Shown here in pieces: positions 44,706-55,005 of a DNA stretch of 64,000 bases. A program made the translations under genes and the position numbers. The stretch comes from Pseudomonas fluorescens. Lineage in GTDB: Bacteria; Pseudomonadota; Gammaproteobacteria; Pseudomonadales; Pseudomonadaceae. The notes beneath the pieces were generated by a model. It was given only the letters and a program-made list of their open reading frames with translations, ran no database searches and had not been told where the DNA came from. Numbering within the stretch: the first letter of the stretch is position 1; each line of letters begins with the position of its first letter. Where the stretch lies: NCBI RefSeq assembly GCF_902497785.1, contig NZ_CABVHK010000002.1, positions 62,001-126,000 on the forward strand. Reading direction: 5' to 3'.

Positions 44706-47700
44706 ATGAATAAGCAAAAGCTCGACCTGAATGCTCCGCCGGACGCGCATTTCCATCCTGCGTTCACCAACCTGCCCGACTGGGTATTAAAAGCCTCGCC
44801 CGCTACGCGAAGCGCTCTGAAAAGCGCTCCGTTGCAGGTTCCGGGGTGGCACGCCAGCGCTACTCCCCAGCAACAACAGTCACTGAAAACACTCAGCGAG
44901 GCGCATCTGACCCGGCGCAATGACCTGGAGACGCGGCTGTCGAAACTGCAAAACGCCCAAGACTTTGCCGAAGCAGTGCTCACGGCGGCACTGAAATCGC
45001 GCTTTGCCCTCGAGCTGGATGTGAAAACCACTTTCCTGCGCCTGTACATCCCGCAGCACATCCCCTGGTTTCCAATTAAATCCGGTGCCGCGCGCACCTG
45101 GACGGTATCGCTGCTCGATGCTGCCCTGCACAACTTTCAGGAGGCGGAAACCAAAGCCGACGCCTACGAGCCCGCCTCGACATTCATCACCCAGCCCTCG
45201 CCCAACGGACAGTTCGACACACTGCCCGCGATTAAGCGCCAACTGTCTATTCAGGACTTCACCCGGCTGTGTCGGGAACTGGATATCGGCGGCCAATACG
45301 AGGCCTACCTGAAAGAATTTCTGGGAATGACCGAATCGGTGGTCGGCGCGGTACTGGAATCGAACGTCATCAGCACGCACAAAGCCGCCCTTCGCGCCGC
45401 CCTGCAACTGGCTCATACCCGGCAAGACGTGCCGACCGACGCCTGGCAGGCGATTCAGCAATTACTGGAAGGTCGCGTCGACGTGCAGCTGGATCACCAA
45501 CCGCTTCACTGTCATGACCTGACGATGATGTCCTCAACCCTGACCGGCATCGTGGTGTTCGCCCCCCACCTTGAACGGTCGCGGCGGGCATCGCGGATCG
45601 TCGTCTACATTCCCGATGATCCGGAGCATCCACTCAAACACTATCCCGACTCGCCGGCCTTCATGAAAGACCTGACCCGCAAGCTGCGCTCCCCGGCTTA
45701 CCAGGCGTTTTTCAGTCGATTTGTCGAGCATCAGGAACGCGGACATTTTTTTGCCGACCTGAGTCGGCGCCTGAGCAGCGTCACCTGGCATGAGCGACCG
45801 TACGGTGATCCGTTGCCGAGCTGGCGCGACACCCCCATCGACAAACCCAACCTGCAGTTTTCGGTGACGCCGATCCAAACCGGTCTGTGGACTCACCTTT
45901 ACCAACGGCAAGTGAACAAGGTCCTCAATGACGCCCGGACCCTGGCCGTCTCCACCGCGAACGCCGACCGTGCTGCCCGTTGGGCGCGATGGGATGCCTT
46001 CAGCAAAGTCGCGACCACGATTCTCGAAATCGCCGCGTTCGTCGCCCTGCCCTTCGTGCCGTTTCTGGGCGAGCTGATGCTGGCCTACATGGCCTGGCAA
46101 CTCCTCGACGAGGTGTTCGAAGGCATCGTCGACTGGGCCGAGGGCCTGAAGGCCGAGGCGTTCGGGCACTTGATCACGCTGCTTGAATCCGTGGCGCAAC
46201 TCGGCACGTTCGCGGTGGGCGGTGCCTTGGCGGCGGGTGCGTTCAGTCGCTTGATGTCCAGCGAAGCCGTGACCCTGTTTTCCTCACTCAAACCGGTCGA
46301 CACTGGTGGCGGCAAAACCCGCTACTGGAAACAGGATCTCGCGCCTTACGCGCAGTCTGTCGATTTACCGAACAGCGCCCGCCCCGATCAACTCGGCCTG
46401 TATCGGCATGACGGCAAAACGTTGCTGCGCCTGGAGGACCAGCTCTACGCCGTCAAATCCAGTGGCGAATCCAATCGTTATCAGATCGAGCATCCCGAGC
46501 GCCCCGACGCCTATCAACCGTCGCTGCGGCACAACCATCACGGCGCCTGGCAAACGGCGCTGGATCGACCGTTGACCTGGGACCGGGAAACCGTGATGCG
46601 GCGCCTGGGGCACAGTGTCGAATCGTTCAGCAGTGCCGAGCGCGAGCAAATCCTGCGCATCAGCGGCTTCCACGATAATGTGCTGCGCGAGACCCACGTC
46701 GAGTACCAGCGCCCGCCTTCGTTGCTGACGGACACGATCAAGCGCTACAAAATCGATCGTGATATTCAAGCGTTGACCGGCCAGCCCGCCCACCCCGATC
46801 ACTATCAAGCTGTGAACCAGCGCCTGTCGCTGTTCGAATCGCGCTACCGCGAACTTGAGAAAACCGAAGATCGTCAGGTTCAGCTGTTGCAAGGGGAAGT
46901 GCCAGGCTTGCCCACCGACATCGCGCAAGAGCTGGTGGACAACGCGTCCGGCACCGAGCTGACGCAACTGCATGACGGGCGCATGGTGCAGCGCCTGAAA
47001 GATGTGGCCGTCAAAGCCATGGAAGCGGTACGCGTCGCCAGGGCGTATGAAGGTTTCTATTTCGACGGCATGGACACCGCGGACACTCACCGCCTGGCGT
47101 TGCACAGCCTGGAATCGATGCCCGGCTGGTCAGCCCGAGTGCGCATCGAGGTCAGGGAGTTTTCCGAAACCGGATTATTGCGCGACAGCGTTGGGCCGAG
47201 CGACGCGCCTTTGCTCAAGACTCTGGTTCACGCCGATGACGGCACTTATCAGGTGTATGGGGACCGCGCGCCCGCCACTGACTTCTATCACGCCGTGCTT
47301 CAGGCGCTGCCGGAGTCCGAGCGCACGGCGCTGGGGGGTTCCGTCGCGGAAGCCAAAGCGTTCAAACAGCAGATTGCCCAACAGGCGATCAAACAACCGG
47401 GATTGCGCACGCTGTTTGCCAAAAACCCCCATCGAAAACCCTTCTACGATCCGACCACCATGCGTTTGCCCGGTGGCACCGACGGTTATCGCCGAAATCA
47501 TGGCAAGACACCGACGTTTGATGACCGTGTTCGCGAGGTTTACCCCGGTTTGAGCGCGGAGGAGCGGCGTTCCATCATTTCCGATCTTCAACGCCACCCC
47601 GATGGCCCGCGAACAGAACTCACACGTCTGGCCCGCGAACTCGATCAGTTGCATCAGGACCTGGCCCGCTGGGTCGACGATGCACCCACGGTCAGCCCCG

Positions 47701-49415
47701 ACACCGGGCTGGCGCTCAACGATCTGGAACTGCAGGGAACACGCAACAATCGCCGATTACTGGCCCAGGAGATCCAGCGAGCGTGGCGACGCCAGTCCGA
47801 CCGCGATTTCGATGTGCCGGAGGGCGCCGAACGTTATGTGCTGCGGTTCGCCGAACCTGTGCCCGGCGATCTGCCGAACCTGACGGCGGACTTCAGCCAT
47901 GTTTCGCTGCTGGCACTTGAAGGCAACCATGCGGCGCAAGGAGTACCCGGTTTTCTTCAGCAATTCAGCGGCCTTCATCGATTGGAGCTACGCCGCTTTT
48001 CCCTGAATTCGCTGCCAGACGCCATCGGGCAAATGGCCGATCTTGAAGCGCTGGTACTGAGCGACTGCGCCACCAGGATCGACGCCGTCGCCTGGACAAA
48101 GCTGTCATCGATAACAAAGCTGAGGGTGCTCGATCTCTACAAGAATCCCATCGAAGGTGTGCCTCAAATCGAGTCAATGCCCGAGCTCACTCATCTGGAC
48201 CTGAGCGAAACCGGGCTGACCGGCATCCCCGGCGGTGCCCTGCAAAGCACACGTCTCAACACACTCTTGTTGATGAACAACAACCTCACCGAGTTGCCTG
48301 CCGAACTGTTCGAGAGCCCGGTGTATGAAAAGCGCGGGGTGCATCTGGCTGACAACCCACTCAACGAACAGGCACGCAACCTGATCAAGCAAAATTACTT
48401 CGAGACTTCGTACGATATGGATGTGATGGCGCCCGTAGCGGACATTCAACGCGTCAACGCGTTGTACCCCAATCTGGAAATCGAACAGGCGAGCGAGTTC
48501 GTCTACGAGCTGCCCGGCACATTGGCCGAAGGCCGCGCCGAACTGGCAAAGCTTGAAGCAGAACTCACGCAGTTGAGCGACGACCTCGCCGCCTGGACGG
48601 CTGACGTGCCGGCCCGGCACCCGTTAACCGATGAGCCGTTTACCGCCGAGCAATTGTTCATCGAGCACGCCAACCGCGACGAATTCAAGCAAGCGCTGGA
48701 GCGCTGCTGGCGTCATGAGTCCGAGCTGGATGATTTCAATGATTCGCTTGAGCCCACCTTCGAACTGTTCATCACTGAACCGATCAATGGAGAACTGCCT
48801 GCCCTCAACGCCGATTTTAGCCACGTCTCCACGCTTGACCTGCAAGGTGTGAACGGTGCGACCCGCATTGGGCAATTCCTGCAATCTTTCCCCAACCTGC
48901 AAACCCTGCGCTTGCGCGAGGTTAATCTGGGCGACTTGCCGGACGCGGTGTTCAAGATGGGTCGTCTGCGGGCACTGAAACTGCCCCAATGCCGCATCAG
49001 CTTGTCCGCGGAGTCAGCCAACGCGTTGGCCGGCATGGAACACCTCGACTACCTCGATCTGGGCTACAACCCACTCGGCCATACCCCTGACTTGAGGCAG
49101 ATGCCGGATCTGTCCACGGTTCTGCTCAACGACACCGGCATCACCGACATCCCACCCGGGCTGCTGCAACTGGAGGAACTGGACTGGGCCGACTTGAGCA
49201 TGAATGCCATCCGGGAAATCCCCAGCGACCTGATGGAACTGCCGGTGGAAACGGCGGAAAACATCACCCTGCGAGGCAATCCGTTGTCTGCGCAAAGCCT
49301 GGAACAGCTGATCAACTACTACGAACGCACCCGCGTGGACTTTGGGGTGGAGGAGGTAATCAATCGAGGGGAAATGGATATTTCCACCTCTGAAGGCTCC
49401 GAGTTGGAGGAGTAA
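44706..49415 (+). CDS. Giant DUF6543/LRR toxin-like protein
   Basis: 1569 aa. N-terminal DUF6543 (dermonecrotic-toxin-like) region, about 1-930: LPDWVLKASPATRSALKSAP, LYIPQHIPWFPIKSGAARTW, and hydrophobic hairpins near 430-470 (VATTILEIAAFVALPFVPFL) and 495-517 (LGTFAVGGALAAGAFSRLM) that could insert into membranes. The C-terminus is a tandem module: about 968-1274 and 1275-1569, each with a helical lead (RTELTRLARELDQLHQDLAR / RAELAKLEAELTQLSDDLAA), FSHVS-L and a block of LRRs (LRVLDLYKNPIEGVPQIESM). Related Pseudomonas proteins often end in a NEL ubiquitin-ligase domain; none is present here. No signal peptide. Secretion route and target unknown; host-directed or inter-bacterial toxin inferred. 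Confidence 0.75.
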   Translation: MNKQKLDLNAPPDAHFHPAFTNLPDWVLKASPATRSALKSAPLQVPGWHASATPQQQQSLKTLSEAHLTRRNDLETRLSKLQNAQDFAEAVLTAALKSRFALELDVKTTFLRLYIPQHIPWFPIKSGAARTWTVSLLDAALHNFQEAETKADAYEPASTFITQPSPNGQFDTLPAIKRQLSIQDFTRLCRELDIGGQYEAYLKEFLGMTESVVGAVLESNVISTHKAALRAALQLAHTRQDVPTDAWQAIQQLLEGRVDVQLDHQPLHCHDLTMMSSTLTGIVVFAPHLERSRRASRIVVYIPDDPEHPLKHYPDSPAFMKDLTRKLRSPAYQAFFSRFVEHQERGHFFADLSRRLSSVTWHERPYGDPLPSWRDTPIDKPNLQFSVTPIQTGLWTHLYQRQVNKVLNDARTLAVSTANADRAARWARWDAFSKVATTILEIAAFVALPFVPFLGELMLAYMAWQLLDEVFEGIVDWAEGLKAEAFGHLITLLESVAQLGTFAVGGALAAGAFSRLMSSEAVTLFSSLKPVDTGGGKTRYWKQDLAPYAQSVDLPNSARPDQLGLYRHDGKTLLRLEDQLYAVKSSGESNRYQIEHPERPDAYQPSLRHNHHGAWQTALDRPLTWDRETVMRRLGHSVESFSSAEREQILRISGFHDNVLRETHVEYQRPPSLLTDTIKRYKIDRDIQALTGQPAHPDHYQAVNQRLSLFESRYRELEKTEDRQVQLLQGEVPGLPTDIAQELVDNASGTELTQLHDGRMVQRLKDVAVKAMEAVRVARAYEGFYFDGMDTADTHRLALHSLESMPGWSARVRIEVREFSETGLLRDSVGPSDAPLLKTLVHADDGTYQVYGDRAPATDFYHAVLQALPESERTALGGSVAEAKAFKQQIAQQAIKQPGLRTLFAKNPHRKPFYDPTTMRLPGGTDGYRRNHGKTPTFDDRVREVYPGLSAEERRSIISDLQRHPDGPRTELTRLARELDQLHQDLARWVDDAPTVSPDTGLALNDLELQGTRNNRRLLAQEIQRAWRRQSDRDFDVPEGAERYVLRFAEPVPGDLPNLTADFSHVSLLALEGNHAAQGVPGFLQQFSGLHRLELRRFSLNSLPDAIGQMADLEALVLSDCATRIDAVAWTKLSSITKLRVLDLYKNPIEGVPQIESMPELTHLDLSETGLTGIPGGALQSTRLNTLLLMNNNLTELPAELFESPVYEKRGVHLADNPLNEQARNLIKQNYFETSYDMDVMAPVADIQRVNALYPNLEIEQASEFVYELPGTLAEGRAELAKLEAELTQLSDDLAAWTADVPARHPLTDEPFTAEQLFIEHANRDEFKQALERCWRHESELDDFNDSLEPTFELFITEPINGELPALNADFSHVSTLDLQGVNGATRIGQFLQSFPNLQTLRLREVNLGDLPDAVFKMGRLRALKLPQCRISLSAESANALAGMEHLDYLDLGYNPLGHTPDLRQMPDLSTVLLNDTGITDIPPGLLQLEELDWADLSMNAIREIPSDLMELPVETAENITLRGNPLSAQSLEQLINYYERTRVDFGVEEVINRGEMDISTSEGSELEE

Positions 49416-49416
49416 A

Positions 49417-50397
49417 TCAGCCGCGCTCGGAGGGCACTGACGACAATTCGAACGGGCTACTGCTGCGCCGCTGGTTGCGATCTTCCCGCGGCGTGGCGCC
49501 GAAGAAATTGCGGTAGGCGCTGGAGAAATGCGGCCCTGAAGAGAAGCCGCACGACAGGCCGATCTGGATGATCGACTTGCTGGTTTGCATCAACATCTGC
49601 CGGGCCTTGTTCAGGCGCAGTTCCAGGTAGTACTGGCTCGGCACACGGTTGAGGTATTGCTTGAAGATTCGCTCCAGCTGCCGACGGGACACGCACACGT
49701 GCTGGGCGATTTCGTCGGTGGTCAGCGGCTCTTCGATGTTGGCTTCCATCAGCAGCACCGCCTGGGTGAGCTTCGGATGGCTGGAGCCCAAGCGGTTTTG
49801 CAGTGGAATGCGCTGGCGCTCGCCACCTTCGCGGATGCGCTCGACCACCAGTTCTTCGGACACGGCGCCAGCCAGTTCGGCGCCGTGATCACGGGCCAGC
49901 ACGGCCAACAGCAAATCCAGCACTGACAGGCCGCCGCACGCCGTCAGACGATCGCGATCCCAGTCGAACAGATGGCTGGTGGCAATGACCTTCGGGAAGC
50001 GCTCGGCGAAATCGTCCTGCCAGCGCCAGTGCACGGCAGCGCGATAACCGTCGAGCAAACCGAGTTGCGCCAATGGGTAAACACCCGCCGACAAACCGCC
50101 AATCACACAACCGGCGCGCACCAGTTGCTTGAGCGAACTGCTGAGTGCCGGCGCGAGTGCAGTCGGCGGCTCATCGGCGAGCAGGAACAGTTTCTGGAAG
50201 TTTTCGAGCTTGCCGGCCCACGGCTCACCCGGCAATTGCCAGGCGCCTTCGGTCGGCGGTTCGGCCTGCAAGAACGACAGTTCGTAAACCACGTCCGGAT
50301 GCACACGCTGAGCAACACGCAAGGCCTCCTCAGCCAGCGCAAGCGTCAGTGCTTTAGTGCTGGGCCAAATCAGGAAACCAATTCGATGGGCAGTCAT
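49417..50397 (-). CDS. argR: ArgR, AraC-family arginine-responsive regulator
   Basis: 326 aa from MTAHRIGFLIWPSTKALTLA at 50397 (another in-frame start three codons earlier). N-terminal DJ-1/GATase1-like sensing domain (GGLSAGVYPLAQLGLLDGYR, VIATSHLFDWDRDRLTACGG) and C-terminal AraC HTH pair (TTDEIAQHVCVSRRQLERIF; MLMQTSKSIIQIGLSCGFSS). Unlike E. coli ArgR it is an AraC-type activator/repressor binding TGTCGC-N8-AA. Last gene of the aot operon, so it is autoregulated. Its stop codon lies 2 nt from the end of the convergent toxin-like gene. Confidence 0.95.
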   Translation of the reverse strand: MTAHRIGFLIWPSTKALTLALAEEALRVAQRVHPDVVYELSFLQAEPPTEGAWQLPGEPWAGKLENFQKLFLLADEPPTALAPALSSSLKQLVRAGCVIGGLSAGVYPLAQLGLLDGYRAAVHWRWQDDFAERFPKVIATSHLFDWDRDRLTACGGLSVLDLLLAVLARDHGAELAGAVSEELVVERIREGGERQRIPLQNRLGSSHPKLTQAVLLMEANIEEPLTTDEIAQHVCVSRRQLERIFKQYLNRVPSQYYLELRLNKARQMLMQTSKSIIQIGLSCGFSSGPHFSSAYRNFFGATPREDRNQRRSSSPFELSSVPSERG

Positions 50398-50513
50398 GGT
50401 GGGCAATCCGAAACGAAAACAGTGATGAAGGCATGGGCCAATGCTAGCCCGTAAATCAACGTAAATCCTGAAACCAGCAGAGATCTAAATGTGCAAGCTG
50501 GCTTGTCGTCCCT

Positions 50514-50604
50514 CCTGTAGGAGCTGTCGAGTGAAACGAGGCTGCGATCTTTTGATTTGAAAAATCAAGGTCAAAAGATCGCAGCCTTCGGCAGCTCCTA
50601 CAGG
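50514..50604. repeat. REP doublet between aotP and argR
   Basis: Left arm CCTGTAGGAGCTGTCGAGTG then AAACGAGGCTGCGATCTTTTG, right arm ATCGCAGCCTTCGGCAGCTC then CTACAGG. Same asymmetric form as 36401-36492. Sits inside the aot-argR operon. Confidence 0.88.
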
Positions 50605-50666
50605 GATCGGCGCCAGCCTTTGGGCTGCGAAGCATGCACCATCCCGGTGCGCAACGGCAGTCCTGA

Positions 50667-51431
50667 TTACTTCAGGCTGCCCGAGAGGAATTGTTGCAGG
50701 CGTTCGGACTGTGGATTGACCAGCACCTCACGCGGGTTACCGCTTTCTTCGACGACACCTTTGTGCAGGAATACCAGCTGGTTGGACACTTCACGGGCGA
50801 AGCCCATTTCGTGCGTTACCACCACCATGGTCCGGCCTTCCTGAGCCAGGGCCTGCATGACTTTCAGCACGTCGCCGACCAGTTCCGGGTCGAGTGCCGA
50901 GGTCGGTTCGTCGAACAGCATCACCTCGGGTTCCATCGCCAGCGCACGGGCAATCGCCACGCGCTGTTGCTCGCCGCCGGACATGTGGCCCGGGTATGCG
51001 TCCTTGCGATGCGCCACGCCGACCTTGTTCAGGTAGTGCTCGGCCTTCTCGCGGGCTTCAGCCTTGGACATGCCGAGCACGTGGACCGGCGCTTCCATGA
51101 TGTTTTCCAGCGCGGTCATGTGCGACCACAGGTTGAAATGCTGAAACACCATCGACAGACGCGAACGCATGCGTTGCAGCTGCTTCGGGTCGGCGGCCTT
51201 CAGGGCTCCTTCCTTGTTGGCCACCAGTTTCAGCTCTTCGTTGTTGAGCAGAATCCTGCCGGCGTGCGGCTGCTCCAGCAGGTTGATGCAGCGCAGGAAA
51301 GTACTTTTGCCGGAGCCACTGGAGCCGATGATGCTGATCACATCGCCAGCCGCCGCTTTCAGGGACACGCCCTTGAGCACTTCATGACTGCCATAGCGTT
51401 TATGCAGGTCTTGGACTTCAAGTTTGTACAT
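50667..51431 (-). CDS. aotP: AotP, arginine/ornithine ABC transporter ATPase
   Basis: 254 aa from [20 protein letters not shown] at 51431. ABC motifs: Walker [16 protein letters not shown]-loop [10 protein letters not shown], signature [20 protein letters not shown], Walker [16 protein letters not shown]-loop [10 protein letters not shown]. HisP-type ATPase energising the AotQ/AotM permease. Confidence 0.96.
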   Translation of the reverse strand: MYKLEVQDLHKRYGSHEVLKGVSLKAAAGDVISIIGSSGSGKSTFLRCINLLEQPHAGRILLNNEELKLVANKEGALKAADPKQLQRMRSRLSMVFQHFNLWSHMTALENIMEAPVHVLGMSKAEAREKAEHYLNKVGVAHRKDAYPGHMSGGEQQRVAIARALAMEPEVMLFDEPTSALDPELVGDVLKVMQALAQEGRTMVVVTHEMGFAREVSNQLVFLHKGVVEESGNPREVLVNPQSERLQQFLSGSLK

Positions 51432-51458
51432 GCGGTCGGTTCTCACAAAAACAGTCAG

Positions 51459-52571
51459 TCAGTCGTTGAGCAAGCGCCCGTGACGCAGCGCTTCGCGCCC
51501 CGCCACCTTGGCCAGCCAGAAACCGGGTTGGGCGTAACGCAGCCGTTCAATGGCAAACAGCACCCCGGACGTACCAGCACACACCGTGCTGACCCGATCC
51601 GCCAGCGGATCGATCACTTCGAAAATCTCTTCGCCGGCCTCGATCCATTCACCGGGTTTACGCAGAAAACTCACCACACCAGGATGTGGTGCGTACAGCA
51701 TTTCGGTGCCTTCGAACGGCATGCCTTCGCAGGCGTCCTGCGCAGGTGCAGGCCATTCGCCGCTGATCAGACCCTGCTCAGCGAGAAACGCCAGAATGCC
51801 TTCGGCGTACGCCTCGGCTTCCGCGCGACCGGTATCGGACTGGCCGCCTAATTCAATGGTAGTCGCCAGACAGGCCAGTGGAATCTGCGCGTCCGGGAAC
51901 TGACGCGACAACCGCAGCCACGGCAGCGAGCAGGCTTCGTCAAACGAACTGCCGCCGGAATCTTCCGCCAACAATCCGACTTTCACGTCCAGGTGCGCGG
52001 CGAGCGAACGCCATTGCGGCCAGTGTTGCGGCAAGGCGTACATGTGCAGCGCGGCTTCGCAATCGCAGTGCAAATCGAGGACGACATCGGCGGTGCAGGC
52101 ATGGCTGAGCAACACGCGCTGCATGCCTTGCAACTGGCTCTCGGCCGGTGGCAATGCCGCCAGAGCATCGCTCATGGCCTGGCGGATCAAGCGGATGTTG
52201 GCGTGCGGATCATCGCCCAGATGCCCTTCCAGCGCAGCGGCCACTGGCGCGCTCAGCTCGACGAAATCACGGTTGAAATTCTTGCCGCTGCCCGCCTCGA
52301 AACGCCCTTGGTGATTGCCTTGCAGCAATTGGCCGAGGCCCAGTGGATTGGCCACGGGCACCAATTCAATCACGCCGTTGAGCAAGCCTTGGGCTTCGAG
52401 CTCGGTCAGGCGCTTTTTCAGCTCCCAGGCGGTGCGCATTCCCGGCAATTCATCGGCGTGCAGGCTGGCCTGAATGTAGGCCTTGCGCTCGCCAGTGCCG
52501 AAGCGGAACACCGAAACCTGACGTTCGCTGCCCAGGTGGCTCCACGGCAATGCGTGATCGATGCGTTCCAT
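51459..52571 (-). CDS. aotO: AotO, succinylglutamate desuccinylase/aspartoacylase-family protein
   Basis: 370 aa. M14-like zinc motif H-x-x-E in YIQASLHADELPGMRTAW, then GSGKNFNRDFVEL and DVVLDLHCDCEAALHMYALP for the later His. Encoded inside the aot operon (1 nt after aotM); not needed for arginine uptake in P. aeruginosa, and its substrate is unknown. Probable N-acyl amino acid hydrolase (inference from AstE/ASPA similarity). Confidence 0.9.
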   Translation of the reverse strand: MERIDHALPWSHLGSERQVSVFRFGTGERKAYIQASLHADELPGMRTAWELKKRLTELEAQGLLNGVIELVPVANPLGLGQLLQGNHQGRFEAGSGKNFNRDFVELSAPVAAALEGHLGDDPHANIRLIRQAMSDALAALPPAESQLQGMQRVLLSHACTADVVLDLHCDCEAALHMYALPQHWPQWRSLAAHLDVKVGLLAEDSGGSSFDEACSLPWLRLSRQFPDAQIPLACLATTIELGGQSDTGRAEAEAYAEGILAFLAEQGLISGEWPAPAQDACEGMPFEGTEMLYAPHPGVVSFLRKPGEWIEAGEEIFEVIDPLADRVSTVCAGTSGVLFAIERLRYAQPGFWLAKVAGREALRHGRLLND

Positions 52572-52572
52572 A

Positions 52573-53271
52573 TCAGTGCTTCCGCGGGGCGAGATAGCCC
52601 AGCCAGCGGCGCTCGGCCAGTTTGAACAGCTTGACCAGAATGAAAGTCAGGCACAGGTAAAACACACCCGCCGTGATGTACGCCTCGAACGGCAAATAGT
52701 ACTGGGCGTTGACCGTGCGCGCGGCGCCGGTGATATCGATCAGGGTCACGATGGACGCCAGACTGGTAGTCTGCAGCATCATGATCACTTCGTTGCTGTA
52801 CTGCGGCAGCGCCCGGCGCAGGGCCGATGGCAACAGAATCCGCTTGTACATCTTGAAGCGCGACATGCCCATGGCCTTGGCCGCTTCGATCTCGCCGTTC
52901 GGCGTCGCCCGCAGGCTGCCGGCGATGATTTCCGCAGTGTAGGCGCTGGTGTTGATCGCGAACGCCAGGCATGCGCAGAACGTCGCGCTGGACAGCCACG
53001 GCCAGAAAATGCTCTCACGCACGGCTTCGAATTGCGCCAGCCCGTAGTAGATCAAAAACAGCTGCACCAGCATCGGCGTGCCGCGAATCACGTAGGTGAA
53101 CAGCCAGGCCGACAGGTTGACGGCGGCATTCTTCGAGACGCGCATCAGCCCCAGTGGCAGGGCCGCCAGCAGACCGAAAAACAGCGACAGCGCGAGCAAT
53201 TTGAGGGTGGTCAGCAAACCGCCGAAGTACAGCGGCAAGGCCTCCCAGATGACGTTGTAGTCGAAGATCAT
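52573..53271 (-). CDS. aotM: AotM, arginine/ornithine ABC permease
   Basis: 232 aa HisM-type inner-membrane permease with five hydrophobic segments (LTTLKLLALSLFFGLLAALP first) and the EAA loop AAKAMGMSRFKMYKRILLPS. Start ATG overlaps the aotQ stop (ATGA). Works as a heterodimer with AotQ. Confidence 0.95.
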   Translation of the reverse strand: MIFDYNVIWEALPLYFGGLLTTLKLLALSLFFGLLAALPLGLMRVSKNAAVNLSAWLFTYVIRGTPMLVQLFLIYYGLAQFEAVRESIFWPWLSSATFCACLAFAINTSAYTAEIIAGSLRATPNGEIEAAKAMGMSRFKMYKRILLPSALRRALPQYSNEVIMMLQTTSLASIVTLIDITGAARTVNAQYYLPFEAYITAGVFYLCLTFILVKLFKLAERRWLGYLAPRKH

Positions 53272-53957
53272 AGATCAGCCGCCCTTACGCCTACCGAGTA
53301 GCGCTTCTCAAGGTGACGCAATGCCAGCAACGAGACGCTGGTGATCACCAGGTACATCGCCGCCACTGCGAGGAAGAAGGTGAAAGGCTCGCGGGTGGCA
53401 TCGGCCGCCTGCTTGGCCTTGAACATCATGTCTTGCAGACCCACCACCGAAATCAGCGCGGTGGCCTTGGTCAACACCAGCCAGTTGTTGGTGAAGCCCG
53501 GAATCGCCAGACGGATCATCTGCGGCACCAACACCCGGAAGAACACCTGAAAACTGCTCATGCCGTAGGCCATGCCGGCTTCTGCCTGACCTTTGGGGAT
53601 CGCCATGAACGCGCCACGAAAGGTTTCCGACAGGTACGCACCGAAGATGAAACCGAGGGTGCCGATACCGGCGACCAACGGGTTCAGGTCGATGTAATCG
53701 TCATAACCGAGCATCGGAGCGACGCGGTTGAGCAAGTCCTGACCACCGTAGAAAATCAGCAGGATCAGCACCAGATCGGGAATCCCGCGAATGACCGTGG
53801 AATACAGGTCGCCCAGCCAGGCCAGCCAACGCACCGGCGACAGACGCAGCGCAACGCCGATCAGCCCCAGAACGATGGCCAGGGCCATGGACGACAAGGC
53901 GAGCTGAAGCGTCAGCCATGCGCCATCGAGGATGACAGCCCCGTAGCCTTTCAACAT
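53268..53957 (-). CDS. aotQ: AotQ, arginine/ornithine ABC permease
   Basis: 229 aa HisQ-type permease: LTLQLALSSMALAIVLGLIG, LVLILLIFYGGQDLLNRVAP, and the EAA loop QAEAGMAYGMSSFQVFFRVL. 90 nt downstream of aotJ and overlapping aotM. Confidence 0.95.
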   Translation of the reverse strand: MLKGYGAVILDGAWLTLQLALSSMALAIVLGLIGVALRLSPVRWLAWLGDLYSTVIRGIPDLVLILLIFYGGQDLLNRVAPMLGYDDYIDLNPLVAGIGTLGFIFGAYLSETFRGAFMAIPKGQAEAGMAYGMSSFQVFFRVLVPQMIRLAIPGFTNNWLVLTKATALISVVGLQDMMFKAKQAADATREPFTFFLAVAAMYLVITSVSLLALRHLEKRYSVGVRAADL

Positions 53958-54047
53958 GATTCAGGTCCTCGAATGTTGGGATGAAAAAATGGCGCAAACC
54001 TCAGAGATCCTGTTGCTTGCGCCATTTCGGACTTGTCGCCGGACGTG

Positions 54048-54821
54048 TTACTTGCCGTAGATATCGAAGGCGAAGTACTTGTCCTGGATTTGCTTGTATT
54101 TGCCGTTCTCGCGAATCGCAGTGATCGCGGTGTTGATCTTGTCTTTCAGCGCGTCGCCCTTGCGCACTGCGATACCCACGCCGTCGCCGAAGTATTTGAC
54201 GTCGGTGAAGGCCGGGCCAACGAAAGCAAAACCTTTGCCGGCGTCGGTTTTCAGGAAACCGTCATCCAGCAGCGTAGCGTCTGCCACGGTGCCGTCGAGG
54301 CGACCGGCAGCCACGTCGAGGTAAATTTCGTTCTGCGAGCCGTACGGCTTGATCTCGGCACCCAGCGGGGCCAGGACTTCGCGGGCGAAACGCTCGTGGA
54401 TCGAACCACGTTGCACGCCGATGTTTTTGCCCTTGAGCTCGGCCAGGCCTTCGCTGACTTGAGTGCCGGCCTTCATGACCAGGCGCGCCGGGGTGTTGTA
54501 GTACTTGTTGGTAAAGTCCACGGACTTCTTGCGGTCTTCAGTGATCGACATGGACGACAGAATGGCGTCGATCTTGCGCACTTTGAGTGCAGGGATCAGA
54601 CCGTCGAACTCTTGCTCGACCCACACGCACTTGACCTTCATCTCTTCACACAGGGCGTTGCCGATGTCGTAGTCGAAACCAACGATGCTGCCATCCGGTG
54701 CTTTGGACGCGAACGGAGGGTACGCCGCTTCGATACCGATTTTTACAGGCTTGTCGTCGGCGAAGGTTGGCAGGGACAGCACGGACAGTGCCAGGGCGCC
54801 AAGCAGCACGAGTTTCTTCAT
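54048..54821 (-). CDS. aotJ: AotJ, periplasmic arginine/ornithine-binding protein
   Basis: 257 aa from [20 protein letters not shown] at 54821, a signal peptide cleaved at TFA-DD. LAO-type binding protein: [60 protein letters not shown] (ligand contacts), [20 protein letters not shown]. First gene of aotJQMOP-argR; ArgR half-site at 54990. Confidence 0.96.
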   Translation of the reverse strand: MKKLVLLGALALSVLSLPTFADDKPVKIGIEAAYPPFASKAPDGSIVGFDYDIGNALCEEMKVKCVWVEQEFDGLIPALKVRKIDAILSSMSITEDRKKSVDFTNKYYNTPARLVMKAGTQVSEGLAELKGKNIGVQRGSIHERFAREVLAPLGAEIKPYGSQNEIYLDVAAGRLDGTVADATLLDDGFLKTDAGKGFAFVGPAFTDVKYFGDGVGIAVRKGDALKDKINTAITAIRENGKYKQIQDKYFAFDIYGK

Positions 54822-54989
54822 CTTGGGACTCCATCGGTAAAGGGCTAAAACGGCAGAGTGAGCGACAGCCCAATATGCGAATGAGTACAACCGGTAAACA
54901 GTGCTGCGTCACAGGAATCGCGTGTTGATTTCAACACGGACAACGACGAGCGAGTGATCGGCATTCTAACGACAGGCCCGAAGTCGATA

Positions 54990-55005
54990 TTTCTTCAATG
55001 CGACA
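54990..55005 (-). promoter_or_regulatory. ArgR half-site upstream of aotJ
   Basis: Minus strand TGTCGC-ATTGAAGA-AA, an exact TGTCGC-N8-AA match, 169 nt before the aotJ start. A weak partner (TATCGACTTCGGGCC) follows on the same strand. Confidence 0.7.

Noticed and set aside
49100..49415. NEL ubiquitin-ligase domain at the end of the LRR protein
   Set aside because: The chain ends about 40 residues after the last LRR; the only C-terminal cysteine lies inside the LRR block, so no catalytic domain follows.
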